Source: Oscillospiraceae bacterium
GTDB taxonomy: Bacteria > Bacillota > Clostridia > Oscillospirales > Ruminococcaceae
Assembly (NCBI GenBank): GCA_022766785.1
Contig: JALEOL010000031.1
Span: 1-64,000, forward strand
Direction of reading: 5' to 3'
Length of the DNA: 64,000 nucleotides
Below, piece after piece: positions 7,098-15,953 of the stretch. Made by a program: the position numbers and the translations under genes. Within the stretch, counting starts at the first letter, position 1. Every line of letters starts with the position of its first letter. The notes beneath the pieces are model-generated. The model did no database searches. It was not told the origin of the DNA and worked only from the letters and a program-made list of their open reading frames with translations.

Positions 7098-8537
7098 ATG
7101 AAGAAATTCCTGGCAATCATCCTTGCAGGCGCAATGGTGCTTGCAATGGCAGGCTGCTCCGGCAGCACAGAAAGCTCGTCAGCGGACAGCACCAGCCCGG
7201 CTGACACCAGTGCAGTTACCGAGAACACCGACGCTGCTGATAATAGTTCAGTTGCCGATACGTCTGCCGACAGCTCCGCAGCAGAGGAAAGCGCCGCTGC
7301 TGACACCGCCGAAGCAACCCCCGATGATACGACAGAGACCGCAGCGCTCCCTGTAGCAATGAAGCCCGACCTTCTCTCGGCGGCTATCCAGGATAGGCTC
7401 GGACTTGACGAAGCCACAGCGACCTCTGCTGCAGACCAGATGCTGACAAAGCTGATGTACACCCAGGGCAATCCTGCCCGCGTGGCAAAGGTGCTCCAGA
7501 AGCTCGAAAACGGCGAGGAAGTCACCGTTGCGTTCCTGGGCGGATCTATCACCCAGGGGACAGGTGCCGACAATGAGAACTGTTATGCGGCGCTCACCGC
7601 GAAGTGGCTCCAGGCGCAGTATCCGGACGCGACAGTGAATTATGTGAACGCAGGTATCGGCGCGACCGGCTCTTATATTGGCGTACACCGCTGCGACAGC
7701 CAGGTTCTCAGCAAAAATCCTGATCTCGTGTTCATCGACTTCTCTGTAAACGACGAGTCCCAGAACAACAATATCAACAAGCTCACCTATGAGGGGCTTA
7801 TCCGCAAGATCTGGCAGTACGACACTGCTCCCGGCATTATCTGCATCGCTATGACCCAGGATAACGGCACCAGCGTTCAGGACTGCCACGGCGAGGTAAC
7901 TGAAAAGTACTCCGTGCCTTTCGTATCCTACCATGACGCAATGCTGGATTTCCTCAAGACCCAGGGCATTGAGTGGAAGAATATATCCGATGATAATATC
8001 CACCCGAACATGAACGGCCACGCGATACTCAGCGCAATGGTAACTACATATCTCCAGTACATCGCCGATAATCTCGACAGCATCGACGCCACCGATCCGG
8101 CGCTCCCTGATCCGGGTGCCGACGGTGCGAAGTACGAGAAGGCGCAGCTGCTCACCACCGACGACGCTCAGCCGGTTTCCAGCGGCGCGTTCCAGCAGAA
8201 GCAGATGGATTTCGGCGGCTTCAAGAACCCGTGGATCGCAAAGTCCAGCGACGGAAGCTTCGGCGATGACAGCGCTCTGGTTATCGAGGTAGAAGCGCAG
8301 AACATCGGTATTCTGTACGGAATGCTCACCCACAATGCAGGTCTTGCGGATATATATGTTGACGATGAGTTCATCGAGACGATCAACGCTGATTTCACCG
8401 ACGGCTGGGGTAACTATGTACAGTTCAAGGAGCTGAAGAGCTTCGACGAAAGCGGAAAGCACACCCTGAAGATCGTTCCCAAGGGAACAGAGGGTCAGCC
8501 TTCTGCGTTCTACCTTTCCGGTATAACTATCAGCTGA
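7098..8537 (+). CDS. SGNH/GDSL-hydrolase lipoprotein
   Basis: A 479-residue secreted lipoprotein. The signal peptide ends in the lipobox LAMAGC (Cys20), followed by an Asp/Ser/Ala-rich linker of about 60 residues. The catalytic domain shows the SGNH blocks: FLGGSITQG with the nucleophile Ser150, an oxyanion-hole Gly region (NAGIGATGS), SVND with the block III Asn, and DDNIHPNMNGH with the Asp/His pair. A C-terminal beta-rich domain of about 110 residues (from FGGFKNPWIAK) resembles a carbohydrate-binding or jelly-roll module. It probably deacetylates or de-esterifies a surface or dietary polysaccharide; the substrate is inference. The ribosome site AAAGGAG and a consensus promoter suggest strong expression. 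Confidence 0.88.
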   Translation: MKKFLAIILAGAMVLAMAGCSGSTESSSADSTSPADTSAVTENTDAADNSSVADTSADSSAAEESAAADTAEATPDDTTETAALPVAMKPDLLSAAIQDRLGLDEATATSAADQMLTKLMYTQGNPARVAKVLQKLENGEEVTVAFLGGSITQGTGADNENCYAALTAKWLQAQYPDATVNYVNAGIGATGSYIGVHRCDSQVLSKNPDLVFIDFSVNDESQNNNINKLTYEGLIRKIWQYDTAPGIICIAMTQDNGTSVQDCHGEVTEKYSVPFVSYHDAMLDFLKTQGIEWKNISDDNIHPNMNGHAILSAMVTTYLQYIADNLDSIDATDPALPDPGADGAKYEKAQLLTTDDAQPVSSGAFQQKQMDFGGFKNPWIAKSSDGSFGDDSALVIEVEAQNIGILYGMLTHNAGLADIYVDDEFIETINADFTDGWGNYVQFKELKSFDESGKHTLKIVPKGTEGQPSAFYLSGITIS

Positions 8538-8557
8538 TAAACCACATCAGAAAAATA

Positions 8558-8591
8558 AGCCGCTCTGCATGGGGCGGCTATATTTTTGTTA
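8558..8591 (+). terminator. Intrinsic terminator of the SGNH-hydrolase gene
   Basis: AGCCGCTC pairs with GGGCGGCT around TGCAT, followed by ATATTTTTGTT. Confidence 0.8.
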
Positions 8592-8604
8592 TTTATAAAA
8601 GTAC

Positions 8605-8627
8605 AGCCCCCCGTATCCCGGGAGGCT
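8605..8627 (-). terminator. Hairpin terminator of the minus-strand operon
   Basis: AGCCCCCCG pairs with CGGGAGGCT; it lies just past the stop of the gene ending at 8632, read leftwards, and is followed by a T-containing tail on that strand. Confidence 0.55.
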
Positions 8628-8631
8628 TATT

Positions 8632-9324
8632 TTATTCGGAAGTTCTTTTTGCCGAAAAATCATATTTCCCCACGTCCGCCTGGAGCGTCCGGTAATTACC
8701 ACCGTCCTCGAACCCGATCACCATGATCGTGTCGGTTATCCAGCTGACGGTGTACCGCTCCTCGCCCTCGGCGGAATACTCTGTGATATCGGTGCTTGCG
8801 ATAAGCTCCACCCTGCCGCTGCCGTCCGAGTCAGTCAGGAAGAACGACGCTGTTCCATTGCCGGAGAATTGTTCTTCTTCCTCGATTATCAGCCGGAGAT
8901 TTTCGTCGGAATAGCTGATGTAGTTTCGGCTTTTGGGCGGAAACCCGAGCGCAGTAAGTGCGGATACGCCTATCATCACCAGAGATACCGCAAGCAGACC
9001 GGCGGCTCCCACAAAGCTGGCTGCACGGCGTTTTTTCAGGAATGCACCTGCGATGATGAATGCGACCATCACGCAGACGATACCGACAGCAACTGCCGCA
9101 ATTATCCCGAAAAAGGCGAAGGGCTGGCTGCGTTCAACCGTCGTTTCGGTCAGGGTGTATTCCACCTCCGGGCGCATTCCGGATAGTATCATTCCCACCG
9201 CCAGCATATCCGTGTCCAGCAGAAGCGCAGCGCCGGCAAATATCCACGGCTTTTTCAGCATTTCCCGGAATTTATTACCGCCGGTCTTGCTTTTCTTTTG
9301 CTTTTCGTTCCTGTAACCGCTCAT
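8632..9324 (-). CDS. Membrane protein of unknown function
   Basis: A 230-residue protein with a basic cytoplasmic start, a first helix (PWIFAGAALLLDTDMLAVGMIL), two further helices around residues 70-130 and a C-terminal extracytoplasmic domain of about 95 residues with beta-rich character. The family is not recognised. It is the last gene of the run fabD-aroE-aroK-amidohydrolase, 13 bp after the amidohydrolase, so it is probably cotranscribed without obvious metabolic connection. GAGAAAGG precedes the ATG. Confidence 0.65.
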   Translation of the reverse strand: MSGYRNEKQKKSKTGGNKFREMLKKPWIFAGAALLLDTDMLAVGMILSGMRPEVEYTLTETTVERSQPFAFFGIIAAVAVGIVCVMVAFIIAGAFLKKRRAASFVGAAGLLAVSLVMIGVSALTALGFPPKSRNYISYSDENLRLIIEEEEQFSGNGTASFFLTDSDGSGRVELIASTDITEYSAEGEERYTVSWITDTIMVIGFEDGGNYRTLQADVGKYDFSAKRTSE

Positions 9325-9337
9325 GCGAATGCCTTTC

Positions 9338-10525
9338 TCACTGCTTTCTGTGGGCTGTTCTGCCGCGAATTACCGTCAGCACCGGCGTTGTCATCATGTC
9401 GATAGGGTCGTCGGCGTACAGCGTGAAGTCCGCGTCCTTTCCCGGTTCTACAGAGCCTATGCGGTCGGATACCCCCAGGGTCTCGGCGGCGTTGATCGTG
9501 ATACAGCGCAGCGCTTCCTCACGGTCAAGCCCTCCCCTTACCGCGAGCGCGGCTGTCAGGGGGAGATACTGTATCGGGGTCTCCGGGTGGTCGGTGCAAA
9601 TGGCAAACTTCAGTCCCTGCTTTGCCAGCACAGCCGGGGTGGTGATGTCGTGGTTCGCAAGCTCCGGCTTTCCTCGGTCGCCGAATATCGGCCCCAGAAC
9701 TATCCGGGGTTTGTCCTCGGCAAGCTCCTCGGCAATGAGCGCGCCGTCCGTGCAGTGTATCAGAACATAATTCAGCCCGAATTCTCCTGCAAGACGCTGC
9801 GCTGTGAAGATATCGTCCGCACGGTGGCAGTGGAAGTGGGCTTTCAGTGGTTTATCCTTATCAAACAGCGGCAGCAGCGCCTCGCACTTTATGTCGAAGT
9901 CCGGGCGTGAGATCTCGTCGTCGGTGCCCTTCAGCCGTTCGTATTCCGCAATGTCCTCGCTGTAGCGCTTCGCCTTTATCAGCTGTTCACGGATCACCGC
10001 GGCGGTCGCCATTCGGGTGACGGGAGTTTCGTCGCGGTCGTTGTAGGTGTTCTTGGGATTTTCACCCAGGGCGAATTTTATTGCCGCAGGGGACTTCACG
10101 ATAAGCTTATCCACGCGCTTGCTGCCCCAGGTCTTCATTATTATAAAAGAGCCACCGATGGGATTTGCGCTGCCCACGCCGGTGCACACCGAGGTCACAC
10201 CGGCAGCGACTGCGTCCGCAAAGCACCTGTCCATGGGGTTTACGCTGTCGATAGCGCGCAGGTGCGGCGTGGAAGGATCGGTGTCCTCGTTGCCGTCCTC
10301 GCCCTCAAAGCAGAGAGCGTCGTTCCACATACCGATGTGGCAGTGCGCGTCAATGAAGCCGGGGTAGAGGGTAAGCCCACTGCCGTCTATGACTTCCTCG
10401 CCGGGTATTGCGGCGTAGCCGGACATTTCGCCGATATCCGTGAACACCCCGTCCGCGCATCTCACAAAGCCGCAGTCATAGTCGCACTGTGCCATTGTCT
10501 TTATTCTAACGTTGATCACTACCAT
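9338..10525 (-). CDS. Metal-dependent amidohydrolase
   Basis: A 395-residue member of the amidohydrolase superfamily (TIM barrel with a mononuclear or binuclear metal centre), resembling imidazolonepropionase-like hydrolases. Visible are the HxH motif in PGFIDAHCHIG, HFHCHRADD as the next metal-ligand histidines, LIHCTDG, the acid ligand in FAICTDHPETP, and the closing SVEPGKDADFTLY strand typical of the family. It hydrolyses a C-N bond in a ring or amide; the substrate is not readable. It is cytosolic and cotranscribed with the shikimate genes aroE and aroK (15 bp gap). Confidence 0.85.
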   Translation of the reverse strand: MVVINVRIKTMAQCDYDCGFVRCADGVFTDIGEMSGYAAIPGEEVIDGSGLTLYPGFIDAHCHIGMWNDALCFEGEDGNEDTDPSTPHLRAIDSVNPMDRCFADAVAAGVTSVCTGVGSANPIGGSFIIMKTWGSKRVDKLIVKSPAAIKFALGENPKNTYNDRDETPVTRMATAAVIREQLIKAKRYSEDIAEYERLKGTDDEISRPDFDIKCEALLPLFDKDKPLKAHFHCHRADDIFTAQRLAGEFGLNYVLIHCTDGALIAEELAEDKPRIVLGPIFGDRGKPELANHDITTPAVLAKQGLKFAICTDHPETPIQYLPLTAALAVRGGLDREEALRCITINAAETLGVSDRIGSVEPGKDADFTLYADDPIDMMTTPVLTVIRGRTAHRKQ

Positions 10526-10540
10526 AAAAATCCTCTGTGA

Positions 10541-11059
10541 TTAAAGACTGCCGTTGCGTTCAAACACGTTCAGCAGCTTGATTATCTCGCCGCAGATAAT
10601 GCTGTCCCGGGCGTTGCCATTTACCATCACCATGCTGTTGCGGCGGTATATCACGGAACGTGTATCGTATATCTGCCGCAGCTGTTCCGGGGTATTGTTC
10701 ACCACAAGGGGGCGGTTGGCGTCGTTTTTTATTCTTTCATAGCACGTCTCGAACGATGCGTTGATGTACACTGAAAGACCGCTCTGCCGTGCGAATTCCG
10801 CGGTGCTGTCATTGATGAGCGCTCCGCCGCCGGTGGCAACGATGTAGCCGCCGGAAAGCTCCCGGATATATTTCGCCTCAAGCTGGCGGAAGTGCGGTTC
10901 GCCGAACTGCGCGAAAATATCCGGTATGGACATTCCCTCGCGCTCGACTATCACACGATCGAGATCGACAAGCTCTCTGCCTGTTTCAGCCGCCAGCATT
11001 CGCCCGATATGGCTCTTTCCGCAGCCCATGAAGCCGCAGAGATACACAGACGCGCTCAT
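10541..11059 (-). CDS. aroK: Shikimate kinase
   Basis: A 172-residue enzyme that phosphorylates shikimate with ATP in chorismate biosynthesis. It shows Walker A GFMGCGKSHIG, the shikimate-binding DLDRVI, the IFAQFGEPHFRQLE helix, GGGALI and RPLV. ATG 11059 overlaps the aroE stop by four bases (ATGA), so the two shikimate enzymes are translationally coupled. A start 66 bases further upstream lies inside aroE and has no ribosome site. Length is normal for the family. Confidence 0.95.
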   Translation of the reverse strand: MSASVYLCGFMGCGKSHIGRMLAAETGRELVDLDRVIVEREGMSIPDIFAQFGEPHFRQLEAKYIRELSGGYIVATGGGALINDSTAEFARQSGLSVYINASFETCYERIKNDANRPLVVNNTPEQLRQIYDTRSVIYRRNSMVMVNGNARDSIICGEIIKLLNVFERNGSL

Positions 11060-11904
11060 ATCAGCTCCTCCATGTCGGAGATTATCCTGTTGATATCCTC
11101 GGTCTTGTAGGAAACGCCGTCCCATATCTCGTGCGCCGCAACTGCCTGGAGTACCAGCATTGCCATGCCGGTCATAGCCTTTGCGCCCTTCTCACGGGCG
11201 GTTTTCGCAAGAAGCGTCACCTTGGGGTTGTAAACCGCGTCGAACACGAACTTTACGCCGTCCAGTACCGCCGGGGTGCAGGGCATTCTGTCAACCTTGG
11301 GGAACATTCCCACCGGGCAGGCGTTCACAAGCAGGTCGTATTCAGCACCTGCCGGAAGGTCAGCCTTGTCAAGAGCCGCACCGCTTATCCAGGCGATCTG
11401 CACCTTTGCGTCGGACTTCAGCGCCTTTATCTCTTTGACTACTTCCTCAGCGAGCTCCGCGTCGGACTTCAGCGCAGCGATAGTAAGGTCGCCGCCCTGG
11501 AGAGCGGTTTCGATAGCCATCATTCTGCCCACTCCGCCGCAGCCTATGAGCAGCACACGGGAATCAAGCGAAGCACCAAGAGCCGCTATAGACTTTGTGA
11601 AGCCGATGACGTCGGTGTTATAGCCGATTTTTTCTGCGCCGACTTTGATACAGTTTACCGAGCGGTAGCGCTTTGCGCCCTCGTCCAGCCGGTCGCAGAA
11701 ATCTATAATGGAAACCTTGTGGGGAATAGTGATATTGAACCCGTCCAGAGTTGCCAGAAAATCAAACTTTGCATTAAGCTCCTCCGGCGGGATATCGTAC
11801 ATCTGATAGTCCACGGTCTCGCCGTCCAGCGCGAACAGGGCGGCGTGTATCTGCGGAGAGAGGGAGTGTCCCAGAGGGTGACCTAAAATTCCGAATTTAC
11901 GCAT
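11056..11904 (-). CDS. aroE: Shikimate 5-dehydrogenase
   Basis: A 282-residue NADP-dependent enzyme reducing 3-dehydroshikimate to shikimate. Evidence: N-terminal GILGHPLGHSLSPQIH, the catalytic Lys in FNITIPHK, the NCIK segment with the following GYNTDVIGF, a dinucleotide-binding loop LIGCGGVGR, and the C-terminal GMAMLVLQAVAAHEIW helix. It lies 8 bp after fabD and overlaps aroK. The coupling of aromatic and fatty-acid genes is by transcription only. Confidence 0.95.
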   Translation of the reverse strand: MRKFGILGHPLGHSLSPQIHAALFALDGETVDYQMYDIPPEELNAKFDFLATLDGFNITIPHKVSIIDFCDRLDEGAKRYRSVNCIKVGAEKIGYNTDVIGFTKSIAALGASLDSRVLLIGCGGVGRMMAIETALQGGDLTIAALKSDAELAEEVVKEIKALKSDAKVQIAWISGAALDKADLPAGAEYDLLVNACPVGMFPKVDRMPCTPAVLDGVKFVFDAVYNPKVTLLAKTAREKGAKAMTGMAMLVLQAVAAHEIWDGVSYKTEDINRIISDMEELI

Positions 11905-11912
11905 AATTTCAC

Positions 11913-12836
11913 TCAGCCTTTCAGTGCAGCAAGCGCCTTTTCAAGCGTGTCTGCGTTCTCAATGTGCATTGCATTTGCGCTGCGGTCGGTCTTCTTGACA
12001 AGACCTGTGAGCACCTTTCCGGGGCCTAATTCAACATAAGCCTCGATACCGTCAGCCTGCATAGCCGCCATCTCCTCAACGAACCTTACCGGGGAGCAGA
12101 TGTGCGAAGCCAGGTAAGACGGCATGTCGGAGAAGTCGTCCAGCTTCTTTCCGTACAGATTGGAGTAGAAATCACAGGTGGGAGCCTTGAACGGGAATCC
12201 TGCTATCTCGCCCTTGAACTTCTCCGCAGCGCCTGCCATCAGCTTTGTGTGGAATGCCGCAGAAACTGCCAGCTTCACAGCGCGCTTGCCCATCTCGCCG
12301 AACTTTGCGACAGCCTCGTCCACAGCCGCAGCCTCGCCTGCGATAACGGTCTGCTGGGGGCTGTTGTAGTTCGCCGGGGCGCAGAATCCGCCGACCTCGG
12401 AGCACACCTTTTCGATAGTCTCGTTGTCGCTGCCGATTATTGCAGCCATTGCTCCATCGGAAGCCTCGGCAGCCTCTGCCATTGCGGCGCTGCGCAGCTT
12501 TATCGCCCTGAAAGCGTCCTCCATGCCGAGCATTCCGGAAGCGTACATCGCCGCATATTCGCCCAGGGAGTGACCTGCGACTGCGACATTTTCAATGCCG
12601 TTCTCTCTTGCAGCCGCCAGCGCCAGCATGGACGTGGTGAAGATAGCCGGCTGGGAAAGTCTGGTCTGTGCCAGTTCCTCGGGGGTGGACTCTGTGAGCT
12701 TCTTCATCAGGTCGAAGCCCATGATGTCAGAACCGCACTCCAGTATCTGCTTTGCGGCAGAGGACTTTTCGGCAAGCTCCGCACCCATTCCGGGGTACTG
12801 TGAGCCTTGACCGGAAAATAAGAAAACTGTTTTCAT
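11913..12836 (-). CDS. fabD: Malonyl-CoA:ACP transacylase
   Basis: A 307-residue enzyme that loads malonate from malonyl-CoA onto acyl carrier protein. Evidence: FLFSGQGSQYPGMG at the start, the nucleophile Ser90 in GHSLGEYAA, the AAFHTKLM histidine region and the final ELGPGKVLTGLVKK. ATG 12836 follows GGAGG. It is separated from the other fatty-acid genes: it is transcribed away from the fabH operon, in a run with aroE and aroK. Confidence 0.95.
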   Translation of the reverse strand: MKTVFLFSGQGSQYPGMGAELAEKSSAAKQILECGSDIMGFDLMKKLTESTPEELAQTRLSQPAIFTTSMLALAAARENGIENVAVAGHSLGEYAAMYASGMLGMEDAFRAIKLRSAAMAEAAEASDGAMAAIIGSDNETIEKVCSEVGGFCAPANYNSPQQTVIAGEAAAVDEAVAKFGEMGKRAVKLAVSAAFHTKLMAGAAEKFKGEIAGFPFKAPTCDFYSNLYGKKLDDFSDMPSYLASHICSPVRFVEEMAAMQADGIEAYVELGPGKVLTGLVKKTDRSANAMHIENADTLEKALAALKG

Positions 12837-12888
12837 GTGAACCTCCAAATTAATTTGTTTATTGTTGATTTTGATAGGATACTTTGGT

Positions 12889-12925
12889 GAATTCGGAATT
12901 CTTAATTCGGAATTCGGAATTTCGG
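12889..12925. repeat. AATTCGGAATT tandem repeat
   Basis: Several overlapping copies of the self-complementary unit AATTCGGAATT occur between the fumarase and fabD genes, followed by a GTCGGCTTTGCCGAC hairpin. A related cluster is at 36411-36440. The role is unknown. Confidence 0.6.
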
Positions 12926-12992
12926 TGTCGGCTTTGCCGACTGATTATAAATAATTGGTGAAATGTGTTTGTGTTTCGCCCGGAGTGTTGCC

Positions 12993-13835
12993 TTAAATAT
13001 CCGCCTCTGCGTGGCGTGTGACGTGGCAGCCGATGTTCACCGCAACGGGAAGCCCTGCGATGTGGGTCGCGGATTTTTCGATGTTGACGTACAGCGCGGT
13101 GACTGTGCCGCCGAAGCCCTGGGATCCTATACCAAGCCTGTTTATGCTGTCCAGCATCTGCTTTTCAAGCTCAGCGTAGACCGGGTCGGGATTGCGCTTT
13201 GCGAGGTCGCGGCAGAGCGCCTTTTTCGCGAGGAAGGCGCTGTACTCGAAGTCGCCGCCGATGCCTACTCCCACAACTATCGGGGGGCAGGGATTGCTCC
13301 CGGCAAGACTGACGCATTCGGTCACGAAGTCCACGATATCCTGCTTTGTCGCAGAGGGGGTGAACATTTTCAGCCGGCTCATGTTCTCGCTGCCGAAGCC
13401 CTTCGGCGCCGCCATGATGTGTATGCTTTCGCCGGGTACTATCCGGGTGTGTATCACCGCAGGGGTGTTGTCGTTGGTGTTTTTGCGCTCCAGTGGGTCG
13501 CCCACTATCGAAAGCCGCAGCTTTCCGTTGACGTAGCCCTGTGCCACGCCCCGGTTCACGGCGTCCTCAAAGGCTTCGCCGGTGATGTGGACGTCCTGCC
13601 CGATTTCGGCGAATATCACTGCCATTCCAGTGTCCTGGCAGATCGGCACGCCAAGCTCCGCCGCGCAGTCGATGTTGCTGACGATATCACCAAGCACGCT
13701 GCGGCACAGGGGGCTTTCTTCCCGGGAAGACGCGGCGGTGATGCACTCTTTCATTCCCTCGGGCAGACGCAGGTTTGCCTGCTCGCACAGCCGGGCGACA
13801 GTTTCGGTTATGGCTGAAGATGGAATTTCTCGCAT
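12993..13835 (-). CDS. Class I fumarate hydratase / tartrate dehydratase, alpha subunit
   Basis: A 280-residue protein matching the N-terminal (alpha) part of the iron-sulfur class I fumarases and the related TtdA. Features include PICQDTGMAVIF with a cluster cysteine, the NDNTPAVIHTRIVPG segment, a GFGSENMSRLKMF block, and PPIVVGVGIGG. Together with a beta subunit it interconverts fumarate and malate or dehydrates tartrate. No beta-subunit gene follows: the next gene on the strand is fabD. ATG 13835 has AGAAAGGAATT upstream; the longer reading frame runs back into the promoter region of fabH. Confidence 0.88.
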   Translation of the reverse strand: MREIPSSAITETVARLCEQANLRLPEGMKECITAASSREESPLCRSVLGDIVSNIDCAAELGVPICQDTGMAVIFAEIGQDVHITGEAFEDAVNRGVAQGYVNGKLRLSIVGDPLERKNTNDNTPAVIHTRIVPGESIHIMAAPKGFGSENMSRLKMFTPSATKQDIVDFVTECVSLAGSNPCPPIVVGVGIGGDFEYSAFLAKKALCRDLAKRNPDPVYAELEKQMLDSINRLGIGSQGFGGTVTALYVNIEKSATHIAGLPVAVNIGCHVTRHAEADI

Positions 13836-13970
13836 TATCTGTAATTCCTTTCTGCTTATATATGTGAGTGAGTTCGCGGTAATACTGCTTTTTCTTCCGC
13901 AAAATTCACCGAAAAACAAAATAATGTCCGGAGATAATCGGCGATTTGCATATATTTGTTGAAAAACCTG

Positions 13971-13999
13971 TTGACAAATTCGCTGTGATAGGGTAAAAT
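13971..13999 (+). promoter_or_regulatory. Sigma-A promoter of the fab/acc operon
   Basis: TTGACA at 13971, 17 bp, TAAAAT at 13994. Transcription would start near 14006, giving a leader of about 115 bases before fabH. Confidence 0.85.
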
Positions 14000-14000
14000 A

Positions 14001-14018
14001 AATATGGTATGTCATATT
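14001..14018. promoter_or_regulatory. Inverted repeat at the fabH start site (operator candidate)
   Basis: AATATG and CATATT are separated by six bases and span the predicted transcription start. The position fits a repressor site. No FapR or FabT gene is in the window and the sequence does not match the operators I know for them. Confidence 0.4.
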
Positions 14019-14023
14019 CTGCC

Positions 14024-14060
14024 CTGTCCGGGCGGAAATAATGGCACAGCCACCGGACAG
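14024..14060 (+). other. Hairpin in the fabH leader
   Basis: CTGTCCGG at 14024 pairs with CCGGACAG ending at 14060, with a 21-base loop. No T-tract follows, so it is not a terminator. It may be a structural or regulatory leader element. Confidence 0.4.
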
Positions 14061-14119
14061 ATGATAAGCGCTATGTTTATTATACTATATATTGCAAAGA
14101 AAATCAAGGAGAATTTTTA

Positions 14120-15124
14120 ATGAGCGGAATCGAGATCTTGGGAACGGGAAAATATGTTCCGGAATTTATCGCGGACAACAACAAGTTTGCGGAGTTCCTT
14201 GATACTTCTGACGAGTGGATCACCCCTCGCACCGGTATCAAGAGCCGTCATATCCTGACGGATCACCCGGGGTATTATATGGGTGTGGAATCAGCGAAGA
14301 AAGCCATTGAGGACGCCGGGATAAAGCCGGAGGAGATAGACCTTGTGCTTGTCTCAACCTGTTCGCCGGATTTCTTTTACCCCTCCACCGCCTGCCTTAT
14401 CCAGAAGAAGATAGGCGCGGTGAACGCTGCGGCATTCGATGTCAACAGCGCCTGCACCGGCTTCATAACCGCTACGGATATCGCCCAGAAATACCTCGCA
14501 ACGGGTCATTACAAGACCATTCTTGTCGTAGCCACCGAGAGACTTTCCAGCCAGCTTGACTACACCGACCGTTCCATGTGCATACTGTTCGGTGACGCCG
14601 CCGGAGCGGTGGTTTACCGTAAGTCCGACAAGCCTTTCTATTCGATGCTGGGCGCGGACGGCGACGAGTTCGAGGCGCTCTACTGCAAGATAGATTACGA
14701 TCCCAACTGCCCGTTCTACTGTCAGGACAAGGAAAGCGAGCCGTGGGACGCGATTTTCGATACCGAGGCCAAGAGGAAGTACCTCCAGAGCGACGGCCAT
14801 GCGGTGTACAAGTTCGCAGTCAACGCCATGACGAACGCCGTCAGGAATGTTGTGGAGCAGGGCGGCTATGACATAAACGATATTGATATCGTTATCCCGC
14901 ATCAGGCAAATCTCCGTATTATCAAGAAAGCGACGGAGATGCTGGGTATCCCCGAGGAAAAGGTGTACACTAATATCGAGGTAATGGGCAACGTTTCCAG
15001 CGCCTGCATTCCGGTTTGCCTTGACGAGCTGAGGGAGCAGGGCAGGATAAAGCCCGGCATGAAGATATGCATGGTGGGCTTCGGTGCCGGTCTGACTTAC
15101 GGTGCGATTATATTTGAGGTATGA
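14120..15124 (+). CDS. fabH: 3-oxoacyl-ACP synthase III
   Basis: A 334-residue condensing enzyme that starts fatty-acid chains from acyl-CoA and malonyl-ACP. The Cys-His-Asn triad is visible: Cys112 in DVNSACTGF, His in IPHQANLRI and Asn in VMGNVSSACIP (this last motif is usually YGNTSAASIP, so it is slightly divergent). It is the first gene of the operon fabH-fabG-fabF-accB-fabZ-accC-accD-accA. AAGGAG precedes ATG 14120. Confidence 0.95.
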   Translation: MSGIEILGTGKYVPEFIADNNKFAEFLDTSDEWITPRTGIKSRHILTDHPGYYMGVESAKKAIEDAGIKPEEIDLVLVSTCSPDFFYPSTACLIQKKIGAVNAAAFDVNSACTGFITATDIAQKYLATGHYKTILVVATERLSSQLDYTDRSMCILFGDAAGAVVYRKSDKPFYSMLGADGDEFEALYCKIDYDPNCPFYCQDKESEPWDAIFDTEAKRKYLQSDGHAVYKFAVNAMTNAVRNVVEQGGYDINDIDIVIPHQANLRIIKKATEMLGIPEEKVYTNIEVMGNVSSACIPVCLDELREQGRIKPGMKICMVGFGAGLTYGAIIFEV

Positions 15125-15153
15125 TTATTCGTTAAAATAGAAAGGAAATGAAT

Positions 15154-15897
15154 ATGGCAGGAACAGCACTAATAACAGGATCCAGCCGGGGCATTGGCGC
15201 AGCGATCGCAAAGCGCCTTGCAAAGGACGGCTACAACATCATCATCAACGATGTGTCTCAGGAGATACTTGACGCCGCCGGAAACGAGGTCGCACAGGAG
15301 TGCCGTGGTTTCGGCGTAGAGGCGGAGTGCTACGCAGCGGATGTGTCCGATTACGCCCAGTGCGAGGCTATGGTGAAGTGGGCGAAGGAGAAGTTCGGCA
15401 CGATCGACGTGCTGATAAACAACGCCGGCATCACCCGGGACGGACTTATGGCTCAGATGAGCGAGGATATCTATGACCTTGTTATCCGCGTCAACCAGAA
15501 GTCTGTGTTCAACATGACAAAGCTGGTGGGCAAGGTGATGATACGCCAGCGCAGCGGCAGGATAGTGAACCTGGCTTCCGTGGCAGGACTTTACGGCAAC
15601 CCCGGTCAGATGAACTACTCCGCGTCAAAGGGCGCGATAATCGCCATGACAAAGACCACCGCCAAGGAGCTTGGCAGCCGTGGGATCACCTGCAACGCGG
15701 TAGCCCCCGGATTTATCCAGACCCCCATGACCGATAAGCTCACTGAGGAGCAGAGAAACGCAATGCTGGCGCAGATCGCAATGAAGCGCTACGGTCAGCC
15801 CGAGGAGATTGCAGGCGTGGTATCGTTCCTGTGCAGTCCGGACAGCTCATATGTCACCGGTCAGATAATAGAGATAAGCGGCGGACTGAGCATGTAA
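15154..15897 (+). CDS. fabG: 3-oxoacyl-ACP reductase
   Basis: A 247-residue NADPH-dependent short-chain dehydrogenase that performs the first reduction in the elongation cycle. Evidence: nucleotide loop TGSSRGIG, NNAGITRD, catalytic Ser in NLASVAG and the Tyr-x-x-x-Lys pair in YSASKGA. An ATG at 15148 is in frame but directly abuts the AAAGGA ribosome site; the ATG at 15154 has the right spacing and gives MAGTALITG. Confidence 0.95.
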   Translation: MAGTALITGSSRGIGAAIAKRLAKDGYNIIINDVSQEILDAAGNEVAQECRGFGVEAECYAADVSDYAQCEAMVKWAKEKFGTIDVLINNAGITRDGLMAQMSEDIYDLVIRVNQKSVFNMTKLVGKVMIRQRSGRIVNLASVAGLYGNPGQMNYSASKGAIIAMTKTTAKELGSRGITCNAVAPGFIQTPMTDKLTEEQRNAMLAQIAMKRYGQPEEIAGVVSFLCSPDSSYVTGQIIEISGGLSM

Positions 15898-15953
15898 TAA
15901 ATGCGCAGATGACCGCGAATAAATTAGTTGGAAGTTGGAGGAACAACACCTAT

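Noticed and set aside
7248-8462. Open frame of about 400 codons on the minus strand opposite the SGNH-hydrolase gene
   Set aside because: It lies wholly antisense to a gene with clear signal peptide, motifs, promoter and terminator; the frame is open because of codon bias in the true gene.
12889-12925. CRISPR-like array from the AATTCGGAATT units
   Set aside because: Units are overlapping and without spacers; no cas genes are in the window.
13962-13983. Rex operator near the fabH promoter (TTGTTGA...TTGACAA)
   Set aside because: Half-site spacing and symmetry do not fit the 18-bp Rex consensus, and the TTGACA is explained by the promoter.
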